From: DATEPR01 sp036503065
GTDB lineage: Bacteria > Actinomycetota > Actinomycetes > Mycobacteriales > Pseudonocardiaceae
Assembly (NCBI GenBank): GCA_036503065.1
Contig: DASXXM010000260.1
Coordinates: 1-37,399, forward strand
Direction of reading: 5' to 3'
Length of the DNA: 37,399 nucleotides
Part shown: positions 25,969 to 34,103 of the stretch, in pieces
Layout: the number at the start of each line of letters is the position of its first letter
How positions within the stretch are numbered: position 1 is the first letter of the stretch
The notes under the pieces: generated by a model
Seen by the model: only the letters and a program-made list of their open reading frames with translations
Told to the model about the DNA's origin: nothing
Databases searched by the model: none
Position numbers and translations under genes: made by a program

Positions 25969-28574
25969 CAGGCCTCCGGGTGGCCGAGACGCACGTCGTG
26001 CCGGCCGGTCTCGCCGCCGTTCATCCGCAGCGTGCTGGCGACCGGCGGATAGCCGCTGGCGATGACCGTGTAGTCGCCCTCCGGCAGGTCGGAGAAGGCG
26101 TACTCGCCGGTGTCGTCGGTGGTGGTCATCGCCACGACGTTGCCGGCCCGGTCCAGCAGGGTGATCCGCGCGTCCGGCACGGCCCGCCCGTCGCCGACCG
26201 TCGCCACCCCGCGCAGCCGCGACCCGCCGGTCAGCGCCACGTCCTGCCGGTGCTGCCCGGTCCCCGGCACGGTGACCCCCAGCGCGACCGGCTGGTAGCC
26301 CTCCGCGCTGATCACCAGGGTGTAGGCGCCCATGACGAGCTCGTCGAACAGGTAGCTCCCGTCCGAACCGGTGGCCCGCGTGCCGACCACGTCGCCCGCC
26401 CCGTCGGCCAGCGTCGCGACCGCCCCGGCCACCGACGTGCCGGCGCCGGCCACCGTCACCAGGCCGGCCAGGCTGCTCGTCCCGGTGAGCACGACGTCCA
26501 CCGCGACCGGACCGCCGCCGACCGAGACGACCGTCGCCTGTGGCTGGTGCGCGCCCGCCGACGCGATCAGCACGTACGAGCCGGTTTCCGGCGCCGGCAG
26601 GTGGTACTCGCCGTCCGAACCGGACACGTCGCGGCCGATCTGCCGGCCTGCCGAGTCGATCAGGGTCAGCGCGGCGCCGGTGATCCCGGTGCCGTCCGAC
26701 CGGCGCACCCGGCCGTGCACCGCGCCGCCGAGCTGGTCGGACAGCGGCACGAAGTCCTCAGCTCCCATCAAGGTCGCTCCCGCGCCGTTGGTCTGGTGGC
26801 CGTTGCGTTCCGGTTCGAACGGTGCGCCGAGTTCGGCGGCGTCCGGCACCGGAGCACCAGGGCCCGCGTCTTCGGCCATTCTGGCCTGAATGCCCGACTG
26901 GGTGCGCAGCGGCAGTTCCTTCATGAACAGCACGAGCACGAAGGCGATCGCGACCACGGCCGCCGCGGTGAGGAACACCGGGTGCATCGAGTCGGCGAAG
27001 CCGACCAGGAACGGCCTGGCCAGCCGGGGATCAAGATGCTGGATGAAGGACGAGTCCTGCAGCGCCGAACTGGTGGCGCCGCCGGTGCCGCCACCGCCGC
27101 TGATGAGGTTCAGCACCGGCGCGTTGTTCGGGTTGGCGGTGACGGTCGGATCGTGCAGCGCGGCCTGGAACGGTGCCGTCTGCGAGATGCTCGCGAACGC
27201 GGCCGCGATCTTGTTGCCGACCGTGCTGAACAGAATCGACAGGAACACGGCCGTGCCGAGCGTGCCACCCATCTGCCGGAAGAAGGTGGCCGACGAGGTC
27301 GCCACGCCCATGTCCCGCGCCGGCACCGCGTTCTGCACTGCGATGACCAGCGTCTGCATGCAGCCGCCGAGTCCGAACCCGAAGATGAACATCCAGATGT
27401 CGGTGCGCCACAGTGGAGTGTCGGCGTTGATCGTGTTCAGCAGCAGCAGGGCGACGGTCATGCTGAACGTGCCGATGATCGGGAAGATCTTGTACCGGCC
27501 GGTCCGTGCGGTGATCTGACCGAACAGGATGGAGGCGATCATGATGCCGAGCACCAGCGGCAGCAACAGCAGGCCCGCCTTGGTCGGCGACGCGCCCTTG
27601 ACGATCTGCAGGTACAGCGGGATCACCGACAAACCACCGAACATGCCCATACCGATGATCAGGTTGGCGCTGGAGGTGATGCTGAAGACGCCGTTGCGGA
27701 ACAGCCGCAGCGGGATCAGCGCGTCGTCGCCCATCAGGCGTTCGGTGAGCAGGAAGAGCAGCAGGCCGGCCGCGCCGACGCCGTAGCAGACCCACGCCCG
27801 CGGCGAGGACCACCCCCAGGACTGCCCCTGTTCCGCGACGATCAGCAGCGGCACCAGGCCGATCGTGATGGTGATGGCGCCCCACCAGTCCAGCCGGTGG
27901 TCCCGGCGGGTGTGCGGGATCTGCAGCACCTTGGTCACCACGACCAGCGCGACAAGACCGATCGGGACGTTCACCAGGAACACCCAGCGCCAGCCCGCGA
28001 TGTGCAGAATCTGCGACTGGCCGGCCAGGAACCCGCCGACGACCGGGCCGAGCACGCTGCTGGTGCCGAACACGGCCAGGAAGTAGCCCTGGTAGCGGGC
28101 CCGTTCGCGCGGCGGCACGATGTCGCCGATGATCGCCAACGCCAGCGACATCAGACCGCCCGCGCCGAGGCCCTGGACCGCGCGGAAGGCGGCCAGCATG
28201 TACATCGAGGTGGCGAACGTCGAAGCGATCGAGCCGACCAGGAAGATGCTGATCGCGGCGATGAAGAACGGCTTGCGGCCGTAGATGTCGGAGACCTTGC
28301 CGTACAGCGGCGTCGAGATGGTCGCCGTGATCAGGTAGGCGGTGGTCGCCCATGCCTGCAGGTCAAGGCCATGCAGGTCGTCGGCGATGGTGCGGATCGC
28401 CGTGCCGACGATCGTCTGGTCCAGCGCGGCGAGGAACATGCCCAGCATCAGGCCGCTGAACACCAGCAGGATCTGCCGATGGGTGAGCGAGCCGTCGCCG
28501 GGCGCCGTGGCACCCGGCGCGCCGTTCCGTGCGGCGTTCTGAGCTGCTGTCCGCTGCGCCTCCGTGGCGGTCAT
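25968..28574 (-). CDS. DHA2-family MFS exporter fused to three Ig-like repeats
   Basis: An 868-residue protein. Residues about 30-560 are a 14-helix DHA2 exporter: FLAALDQTIVGTAIRTIADDL (helix 1), SDIYGRKPFFIAA (motif A), AFRAVQGLGAGGLMSLALAIIGDIVPPRERARYQGY, SSVLGPVVGGFLA. A long external loop carries Gly/Ser-rich sequence near 490-520. After a linker of about 55 residues, three carboxypeptidase-regulatory/Cna-B-like repeats follow at about 617-698, 699-782 and 783-866, each with a GSDGEYHL/GSDGSYLF/DDTGEYAF strand and a GxYxLxISA-type strand. The predicted topology puts this tail in the cytosol, which is unusual for such folds. ATG 28574 has GGAAAGG upstream. It heads the operon with the YceI gene. 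Confidence 0.93.
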   Translation of the reverse strand: MTATEAQRTAAQNAARNGAPGATAPGDGSLTHRQILLVFSGLMLGMFLAALDQTIVGTAIRTIADDLHGLDLQAWATTAYLITATISTPLYGKVSDIYGRKPFFIAAISIFLVGSIASTFATSMYMLAAFRAVQGLGAGGLMSLALAIIGDIVPPRERARYQGYFLAVFGTSSVLGPVVGGFLAGQSQILHIAGWRWVFLVNVPIGLVALVVVTKVLQIPHTRRDHRLDWWGAITITIGLVPLLIVAEQGQSWGWSSPRAWVCYGVGAAGLLLFLLTERLMGDDALIPLRLFRNGVFSITSSANLIIGMGMFGGLSVIPLYLQIVKGASPTKAGLLLLPLVLGIMIASILFGQITARTGRYKIFPIIGTFSMTVALLLLNTINADTPLWRTDIWMFIFGFGLGGCMQTLVIAVQNAVPARDMGVATSSATFFRQMGGTLGTAVFLSILFSTVGNKIAAAFASISQTAPFQAALHDPTVTANPNNAPVLNLISGGGGTGGATSSALQDSSFIQHLDPRLARPFLVGFADSMHPVFLTAAAVVAIAFVLVLFMKELPLRTQSGIQARMAEDAGPGAPVPDAAELGAPFEPERNGHQTNGAGATLMGAEDFVPLSDQLGGAVHGRVRRSDGTGITGAALTLIDSAGRQIGRDVSGSDGEYHLPAPETGSYVLIASAGAHQPQATVVSVGGGPVAVDVVLTGTSSLAGLVTVAGAGTSVAGAVATLADGAGDVVGTRATGSDGSYLFDELVMGAYTLVISAEGYQPVALGVTVPGTGQHRQDVALTGGSRLRGVATVGDGRAVPDARITLLDRAGNVVAMTTTDDTGEYAFSDLPEGDYTVIASGYPPVASTLRMNGGETGRHDVRLGHPEA

Positions 28575-28677
28575 CGCCCCGCCTTTCCAACAGGTCGCTT
28601 CCAGGTAGTTGGCCTATGCAACCATGCGCCTTGATGCGCAGGCGCGGCAACCCGTGCAGCGGTCGCCCGAACAGGTT

Positions 28678-28881
28678 ATGTCGGGTGATGCCCGGCCGCC
28701 GCGGTGTGACCGGCATCCTGTGTCTTCAGATGCCGGACAGCACTGGAAGGTGGTGCCCGATACGCTGACCATCGTCCACTGGCCCTACCTGCGAACGCCG
28801 CACGTCGGTGGGGCAGATCAGGAGCCTGTTGGCGTGAGGCCGGTCGTGATCTATCGCAACATGACACCCGGGCGGTCGTGA
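28678..28881 (+). CDS. Small ORF overlapping the HipA-like kinase start
   Basis: A possible 67-residue product whose last 44 residues (VVPDTLTIVHWPYLRTPHVGGADQEPVGVRPVVIYRNMTPGRS) have clear GC3 bias and a sensible protein composition. Its TGA shares a base with the kinase ATG (TGATG), indicating coupling. The start is unsure: ATG 28678 is used, but 28609 and GTG 28750 are in frame, and the part before 28750 looks less coding. There is no HTH motif, so it is not an evident HipB. Function unknown. Confidence 0.4.
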   Translation: MSGDARPPRCDRHPVSSDAGQHWKVVPDTLTIVHWPYLRTPHVGGADQEPVGVRPVVIYRNMTPGRS

Positions 28882-29792
28882 TGACGACAGTGCCACGGGT
28901 CAATTCACTGCTGTCAGTGGTCGATGTGTCCGATTGGGCCGTAGACGAGTTCGAACCGGCCGGCTCAGACGCGAAGATGTGGTTGGCCACGCCGGACGTA
29001 TGCAGTCGTGCCCTATTCAAGCCGAATCGGCCGCACAACGGCCACGAGCAGGGCGAGGATTGGGCGGAGAAGCTCACGTCCGAATTGGCGGCCTTGCTTG
29101 GTGTACCAGCCGCCCGCATTGACTTGGCGCAGCGCGGCGACTGTCGTGGCTGCATCTCGTACGATGTCGTGCCGAAAGGCTGGGAACTGCAGCCAGGCGC
29201 TGTGCTGCTGAGTCAGATCATAGGCTTCGATCATGATCCACGAGACCCGGCCGCTCGGGGACACACGCTGATGAACATCCAGCAAGCGCTTGCTGGCTAC
29301 GGTGCACCTCCCGGTTTCCAGGGCCCAGCCGACTTCAGTGCCTTCGACGTGTTCTGCGGCTACCTCATGCTGGATGCACTGATTGCCAACCGGGACCGCC
29401 ATTCCGAGAACTGGGCGGTTCTGCGCGGTCCGAACGAGCCAGACCAGCGACTGTCGCCATCGTACGACCACGCCAGTGCGCTCGGTTTCAATCTCCTGGA
29501 CGAACGGCGCCAACTGCTCTTCCGTGACCGCAACATGATGGACGCGTTCCTGCGCAAGGGCACCGCCCACCGTTTTGAAGACGGCAAGAAGGCAACCTTG
29601 GTCGGCTGTGCCCACACTGCCCTGGGTATGGCTGGCGACTCGGTGCGTGCTTACTGGCTGGATCGCCTGACCAGCACGGATGAAGATCAACTTGACTCCG
29701 TCGTGGCAAGGGTTCCAGTAATGTCAGACTTGTCACGTAGGTTCGCGAGGTACCTGCTCACCGTCAACCGAGGGAGGCTGCTCGATGTCTAG
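28881..29792 (+). CDS. HipA-like Ser/Thr kinase lacking the N-terminal subdomain
   Basis: A 303-residue protein with the HipA kinase core. The catalytic loop is NRDRHSENW (Asp172, Asn177), the metal-binding motif is SYDHASALG (Asp196), and the likely ATP-binding Lys is in ALFKPNRPH near residue 47 followed by an acidic helix EDWAEKLTSELAALLGVPAARI. HipA toxins phosphorylate tRNA synthetases or similar targets. The HipA N-subdomain is absent here and a similar segment appears at the start of the next protein, which overlaps by 8 bp. An adjacent GTG at 28878 is an alternative start. Confidence 0.82.
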   Translation: MTTVPRVNSLLSVVDVSDWAVDEFEPAGSDAKMWLATPDVCSRALFKPNRPHNGHEQGEDWAEKLTSELAALLGVPAARIDLAQRGDCRGCISYDVVPKGWELQPGAVLLSQIIGFDHDPRDPAARGHTLMNIQQALAGYGAPPGFQGPADFSAFDVFCGYLMLDALIANRDRHSENWAVLRGPNEPDQRLSPSYDHASALGFNLLDERRQLLFRDRNMMDAFLRKGTAHRFEDGKKATLVGCAHTALGMAGDSVRAYWLDRLTSTDEDQLDSVVARVPVMSDLSRRFARYLLTVNRGRLLDV

Positions 29793-30555
29793 CCTGACCA
29801 GCCTGGATCCTGGCCACGTCGCCCCCGATGCCGGTGATCCCCCGTACCTGCTGGTCGCATGGCAGAACCCCCAGACGCGCGCCATCGCTCCCGTAGGCGT
29901 TTTGACGCGACACGAGGATGAGTACTCCTTCGCCTATCTCGGGCGAGCCCTTACAGTCAAAGACTTCCGTCCCTTCCTGGGGTTCGGCGATCTGCACGGC
30001 CGCTATGTCTCTGCCCAGCTCTTCCCGCTGTTCCGGCAACGGATCGTGGCTCAAGACCGCCCTGACTTCCATGAGTACCTGAGCGCGCTTGGACTGGCCG
30101 CCGGTGCATCGCCGCTAGCCGTCCTCGACAGGTCGGGCGGGCGACGACCCGGTGATTCGATCTATCTGTTCCGGAAACCAGACGTCGCAACGGACGGGAC
30201 GACGCGCACGATCTTCTTCGTTCACGGCCTGCGATACCTGGACGGCGCGGCGATGGCCCGAATTGGGCATCTCCACCCGGGCGAGGAGCTGTCAGTAAGG
30301 CCGGAGCCGGACAATCCGTTCAACCAACGCGCCGTATTGGTCACCACTGACGACGAGCAGGTGCTCGGCTGGGTTCCTGACGTGCTTGCCGAGTACGTCC
30401 AGCACATTCTGACGGTGGCCCCACCGGTCGTTCATGTCCATCAGGTCAATGGCGACGACACCCCGCCGAACCTTCGACTTTTGGTCCAGCTTTCGGGCCA
30501 CGTACCAGCCGGCTACAGCCCCTTCACCGGACCGGAATGGGAGACGCTCGGGTGA
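29785..30555 (+). CDS. HIRAN-domain protein with HipA N-subdomain-like region
   Basis: A 256-residue protein in two parts. Residues about 20-135 (VAWQNPQTRAIAPVGVLTRHEDEYSFAYL ... FRPFLGFGDLHGRYVSAQLFPLFRQRIV ... VLDRSGGRRPGDSIYLF) resemble the HipA N-terminal subdomain, with VG-x-L and a Y-x-F-x-Y pattern and a LFP-x-F block. Residues about 148-215 (VHGLRYLDGAAMARIGHLHPGEELSVRPEPDNPFNQRAVLVTTDDEQVLGWVPDVLAEYV) fit the HIRAN domain, which in eukaryotic HLTF and Rad5 binds 3' DNA ends. GGAGG lies 7-8 bases before the ATG. The 8-bp overlap with the kinase gene indicates a functional pair, analogous to split HipS-HipT toxins. Confidence 0.75.
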   Translation: MSSLTSLDPGHVAPDAGDPPYLLVAWQNPQTRAIAPVGVLTRHEDEYSFAYLGRALTVKDFRPFLGFGDLHGRYVSAQLFPLFRQRIVAQDRPDFHEYLSALGLAAGASPLAVLDRSGGRRPGDSIYLFRKPDVATDGTTRTIFFVHGLRYLDGAAMARIGHLHPGEELSVRPEPDNPFNQRAVLVTTDDEQVLGWVPDVLAEYVQHILTVAPPVVHVHQVNGDDTPPNLRLLVQLSGHVPAGYSPFTGPEWETLG

Positions 30556-30596
30556 GCTGAGCCTGGTCTGGCTGCGTCACAGCTCGCCACGCCGGC

Positions 30597-32300
30597 TCAC
30601 TCCTTCAGTTCGGGAAAGTCCTCTTCGCGAAACTCCCCGGCCACGGACGCGGCCGGATCGGCGTGCACATCGGACTCCCGCCCCCGCAGTTCGACCCGCC
30701 GGATCTTCCCCGAGATCGTCTTGGGCAGGTCGGCGAACTCCAACCGGCGAATGCGCTTGTACGGAGCCAGATTCGACCGAGCGAACCGGAAGATGGCCAA
30801 GGCGGTATCCCGATCCGGCGCACAACCGGCCGCCAGCACGACATAAGCCTTGGGCACGGCCAGCCGCAGCGGATCGGGCGACGGCACGACGGCGGCCTCG
30901 GCCACCGCGTCGTGCTCCAGCAGCACGCTCTCCAACTCGAACGGCGAGATCCGGTAGTCGCTGGCCTTGAACACGTCATCGGACCGGCCGACATAGGTGA
31001 TGTAGCCGTCCGAGTCCCGGGAACCGACATCCCCGGTGTGATAGAAGCCGTCCCGCATGGCCTCCGCGGTCCGTTCGTCATCATCCCGATAACCGACCAT
31101 CAACCCGGTCGGCCGCGCACGCAGATCAAGACAGATCTCGCCCTCGGTGCCGACCGCACCGGACACCGGATCGACGAGAGCCACCGTGAAACCGGGCACC
31201 GGACGCCCCATCGACCCGGGCTTGACGACCTGACCAGGTGTGTTGGCTATCTGCACGGTCGTTTCGGTCTGACCGAAGCCGTCCCGGATGGTCACCCCCC
31301 AAGCCCGGCGAACCTGCTCGATGATCTCCGGATTCAACGGCTCGCCGGCCCCGACGACCTCACGAGGAGGCGTACGCAACGCGGTGAGATCGGCCTGGAT
31401 GAGCATTCGCCACACGGTGGGTGGCGCACAGAAACTGGTGATGCCACAACGTTGCATCGTGGCCAGCAGCGCGGGCGCGGAAAACCGCTGATAGTTGTAG
31501 AGGAACACACAGGCCTGCGCGTTCCACGGCGCGAACACATTGCTCCAGGCGTGCTTGGCCCATCCCGGCGACGAGATGTTCAGGTGCACGTCACCGGGCC
31601 GCAGGCCGATCCAGTACATGGTCGACAGGTGACCGACCGGATACGACACATTGGTGTGCTCGACCAGCTTCGGCTGGGCCGTGGTGCCACTGGTGAAGTA
31701 CAGCAACAAAGTGTCGGTGGCCATGGTGACGCCGTCCGGCGTGAAGGCAACCGACTCATCGTAGGCAGCGCCATAGGACTGCCAACCGGACACTGACGGA
31801 CCAACCGCGATCCGGGTGTATTCACCGGCGACGGAGGCGAACTTGGGCGCGTCCGCCGCGCGCGCGACCACGTGCCGGGCATTGCCCCGCGCCACCCGGT
31901 CAACCAGATCGGCGGGGCCGAGCAGGGTACTGGCCGGAATGACGACCGCGCCCAGCTTCATCGCGGCCAGGATCGTCTCCCACAACTCGACCTGGTTGCC
32001 CAACATCAGAATCAGCCGGTCGCCCCGCGCGACGCCGAGGCCGCGCAGCCAGTTGGCCACCTGGTTGGACCGGGCGGACATCTGCGCGAAGGTCAGCTTC
32101 TGCTCGCTGCCGTTCTCCTCGACGATCCACAGCGCCGGATTGTCGTTACCGGCGGCGAAACTGTCGAACCAGTCCAGCGCCCAGTTGAACTCGGTCAGTT
32201 CGGGCCAGCGGAAGTCACGATAGGTCAGGTCGTACTCGTCCCGGTGTTCGAGCAGAAAGTCCCGGGCCGCCCGGAAGATCGAGGTAGCGTCGCTGCCCAC
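30597..32300 (-). CDS. Acyl-CoA synthetase, medium-chain ACSM-like (AMP-forming)
   Basis: A 567-residue ANL-superfamily enzyme that activates a carboxylic acid with ATP to the acyl-AMP and then the CoA thioester. Motifs: phosphate loop LYFTSGTTAQPKLVEH, A5 motif DGFGQTETT, hinge and A8 segment YHTGDVGSRDSDGYITYVGRSDDVFKASDYRISPFELE, and catalytic Lys in LPKTISGKIRRVEL near the C-terminus. LNISSPGWAKHAWSNVFAPWNAQA is typical of the medium-chain/ACSM group. GTG 32300 has AAGGAG 7 bases upstream. It lies 44 bp downstream of the GGDEF gene on the same strand; substrate not predictable. Confidence 0.93.
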   Translation of the reverse strand: MGSDATSIFRAARDFLLEHRDEYDLTYRDFRWPELTEFNWALDWFDSFAAGNDNPALWIVEENGSEQKLTFAQMSARSNQVANWLRGLGVARGDRLILMLGNQVELWETILAAMKLGAVVIPASTLLGPADLVDRVARGNARHVVARAADAPKFASVAGEYTRIAVGPSVSGWQSYGAAYDESVAFTPDGVTMATDTLLLYFTSGTTAQPKLVEHTNVSYPVGHLSTMYWIGLRPGDVHLNISSPGWAKHAWSNVFAPWNAQACVFLYNYQRFSAPALLATMQRCGITSFCAPPTVWRMLIQADLTALRTPPREVVGAGEPLNPEIIEQVRRAWGVTIRDGFGQTETTVQIANTPGQVVKPGSMGRPVPGFTVALVDPVSGAVGTEGEICLDLRARPTGLMVGYRDDDERTAEAMRDGFYHTGDVGSRDSDGYITYVGRSDDVFKASDYRISPFELESVLLEHDAVAEAAVVPSPDPLRLAVPKAYVVLAAGCAPDRDTALAIFRFARSNLAPYKRIRRLEFADLPKTISGKIRRVELRGRESDVHADPAASVAGEFREEDFPELKE

Positions 32301-32344
32301 CAGCCCACTCCTTAGTGTCGTCGCGCGGAGTGGATGTTAACCGT

Positions 32345-33928
32345 TCAGGAGGCCAACTCGATGTCGGAGGACGCGAGCCAGACCCGGTCGCGGCCGGCCT
32401 CCTTGGCCGCGTAGACGGCCGCGTCGGCGATCTGGAGCAGGTCGGGCAGGGACTGGGCGTTCTCCGGGCGGCTGGACACGCCGATCGACGTCGTTCGGTT
32501 GGCGATCAGGGCGGGGCCGCCACGCTTGTCGGTGCTGATCACGTTGAGCCCGGCGATGCGCGCCCTGATCCGCTCCGCCGCGGCGGTGGCCGCGGCGCGG
32601 TCGGTCTCCGGCAGCAGCACCACGAACTCCTCGCCGCCGAACCGGCCGACCACGTCCGTCGGGCGGGTCTCGGTGCGCAGGACGTCCGCGACGGCGACGA
32701 GCATGTCGTCGCCTGCCGGGTGGCCCCACGTGTCGTTGATCAACTTGAAGTGGTCGAGGTCGACCATGAGCAGGCCGACCGGCCCACGGGTGCGGTCGGC
32801 CCGCGCGAGTTCCTTGGCCGCGGCCTCCTGCCAGCCGCGCATGTTCAGCAGGCCGGTCTTCGAGTCGGTGCGCACGTCGACCTGGAGCTGGCGGATCTCG
32901 GTGAGCCGGTTGCCGAGCACGCCGATCACCACCATGACGACGAGCACCGGCGGCGCGTCCATCAGCAGCACGGCGGTGACGAGTCCGAGTGCGACAGTCA
33001 GCGCTTCCAGGCCGTTGTCGTACCAACTGCCCACAGCGGTCTTCAGGTCGGTCCGTTTTCCTTGTCGGTGCAACACGACCGCCACACCGACGAGCGCGAT
33101 CTGGCCGATGACATAGATTCCGGCCGCGCCCGTTGCCACGCCGAAGTCACGCAGGGTGGCGAAAACGGCCAACGCGGTCCAGTTCGGTGCACCGGCCGCA
33201 TACAGCAGGGTGCGCACCCCCAGTACGCAGATAGTGATCGTGGCCGTACCGAACACGTACCTATACAGTGGCCGGCGCGCAACGAACCACCGTTGGTAGC
33301 GGATGGCCACAATGGACAAAACAGCCAACGGGACCGGCAGGATGAGCGCGGCGGCGAAGTTCCACATCGAGGTCAGGTCAACGTGAACGGTGTCCATCCG
33401 GTTACGGCGGGTCTCCTCCTGCCGCCTGGACAGGAACAGGTGCACGCTCGCGAAGCCGAGCAGGACGCCGAACCTGGCCCAGTCGGCGCCGGTGGTCTCG
33501 CCCTGCCACCGAAGTGTCAGAATGATGGCCACGACGGTCAGGAGTTCGACGCAGAGTACATAGGCGACCTCGAGCCGTGGTTGCGACCAGAGAGCCCAGC
33601 TACGAGGATGCCGCGTTGATGCCCACACCCCCTCCCAGAAACGCTCGCCACGAGCGACAATGTCTTCAGCTAGCTGCTGCGCTCCACCGATCGCACCCGA
33701 GCGATGTGTCCGCTCGGCCTGCGGGCGGGGCCGCAAAGCACGCCGGCCGTTCCATCTCCGTCTCCACCGAGGAGGTACCGACGGTGTCTGACCGCGACTA
33801 CTGACCGGCCCGGTTTTCCCGGTTGCCGCTCGCTCTTCCCCTTCCCCCGTGCCCTGGGTCGTCGGCGTGTCCGCCGCGGTACCCCGAGGAGGTGTCGACG
33901 GTGTCCGACCGCGACTACTGATTGCCAT
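32345..33928 (-). CDS. Membrane diguanylate cyclase (GGDEF)
   Basis: A 527-residue protein. The N-terminal 100 residues are Pro/Arg/Ser-rich and carry a duplicated motif (SSRGRTPSTPPR and SSRGQTPSVPPR), then about seven to eight membrane helices (about 120-360), then a GGDEF domain (about 370-527). The active site is GGEEF in VGRFGGEEFVVLL, and an inhibitory RxxD I-site (RPTD) lies five residues before it, so cyclic-di-GMP synthesis with product inhibition is expected. ATG 33928 is preceded by GGGAGGG about 10 bases away; the true start could be later, since the repeat region overlaps two plus-strand minigenes (33784 and 33901). Confidence 0.88.
   Translation of the reverse strand: MAISSRGRTPSTPPRGTAADTPTTQGTGEGEERAATGKTGPVSSRGQTPSVPPRWRRRWNGRRALRPRPQAERTHRSGAIGGAQQLAEDIVARGERFWEGVWASTRHPRSWALWSQPRLEVAYVLCVELLTVVAIILTLRWQGETTGADWARFGVLLGFASVHLFLSRRQEETRRNRMDTVHVDLTSMWNFAAALILPVPLAVLSIVAIRYQRWFVARRPLYRYVFGTATITICVLGVRTLLYAAGAPNWTALAVFATLRDFGVATGAAGIYVIGQIALVGVAVVLHRQGKRTDLKTAVGSWYDNGLEALTVALGLVTAVLLMDAPPVLVVMVVIGVLGNRLTEIRQLQVDVRTDSKTGLLNMRGWQEAAAKELARADRTRGPVGLLMVDLDHFKLINDTWGHPAGDDMLVAVADVLRTETRPTDVVGRFGGEEFVVLLPETDRAAATAAAERIRARIAGLNVISTDKRGGPALIANRTTSIGVSSRPENAQSLPDLLQIADAAVYAAKEAGRDRVWLASSDIELAS
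33767..33804 (+). repeat. 38-bp direct repeat, copy 1
   Basis: It matches 33884-33921 at 35 of 38 positions in the same orientation, 117 bp apart. It starts CCGAGGAGGT and ends CGCGACTACTGA. Confidence 0.85.
33784..33804 (+). CDS. Candidate hexapeptide minigene 1 ((M)SDRDY)
   Basis: GAGGAGG (33769-33775), 8 bases, then GTG TCT GAC CGC GAC TAC TGA, a six-codon ORF with near-ideal translation signals. The second copy differs only by a synonymous Ser codon and by two bases in the spacer. It lies antisense to the N-terminal coding region assigned to the GGDEF gene. A longer plus-strand frame without a good start ends at the same stop. Expression and function are unknown. Confidence 0.3.
   Translation: MSDRDY
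33884..33921 (+). repeat. 38-bp direct repeat, copy 2
   Basis: Second copy of the repeat at 33767-33804. The three differences are two in the spacer after GAGGAGG and one synonymous change in the minigene. Confidence 0.85.
33901..33921 (+). CDS. Candidate hexapeptide minigene 2 ((M)SDRDY)
   Basis: GAGGAGG (33886-33892), 8 bases, then GTG TCC GAC CGC GAC TAC TGA. The same peptide as at 33784 with the same signal spacing. It ends 5 bases before the assigned GGDEF start codon on the opposite strand. Confidence 0.3.
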   Translation: MSDRDY

Positions 33929-34103
33929 GATCTGCCACCCTCCCTCCCGCGTCCCTCTCCCCCGGTGGCCCACCCCACGACTGCCGGAACGGGCGCCCGG
34001 CGGCGAACCGCCCCGGCTTCTCGCCGCCAAGACCCAATCGTGCCACTGATCGTGTTGGGTCGAGCAAAGTTTACCCATCGTCGAGCGCGTCGCTGTGGGC
34101 CGA

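Noticed and set aside
23503..28634. Two very long plus-strand frames opposite the DHA2/YceI genes
   Set aside because: They are antisense to genes with clear transporter and YceI motifs; the translated products show only charged low-complexity sequence.
33767..33921. Biarylitide-like precursor peptides paired with a P450
   Set aside because: The minigenes encode SDRDY, not the aromatic pattern of known pentapeptide precursors, and the only P450 in the window is about 25 kb away.
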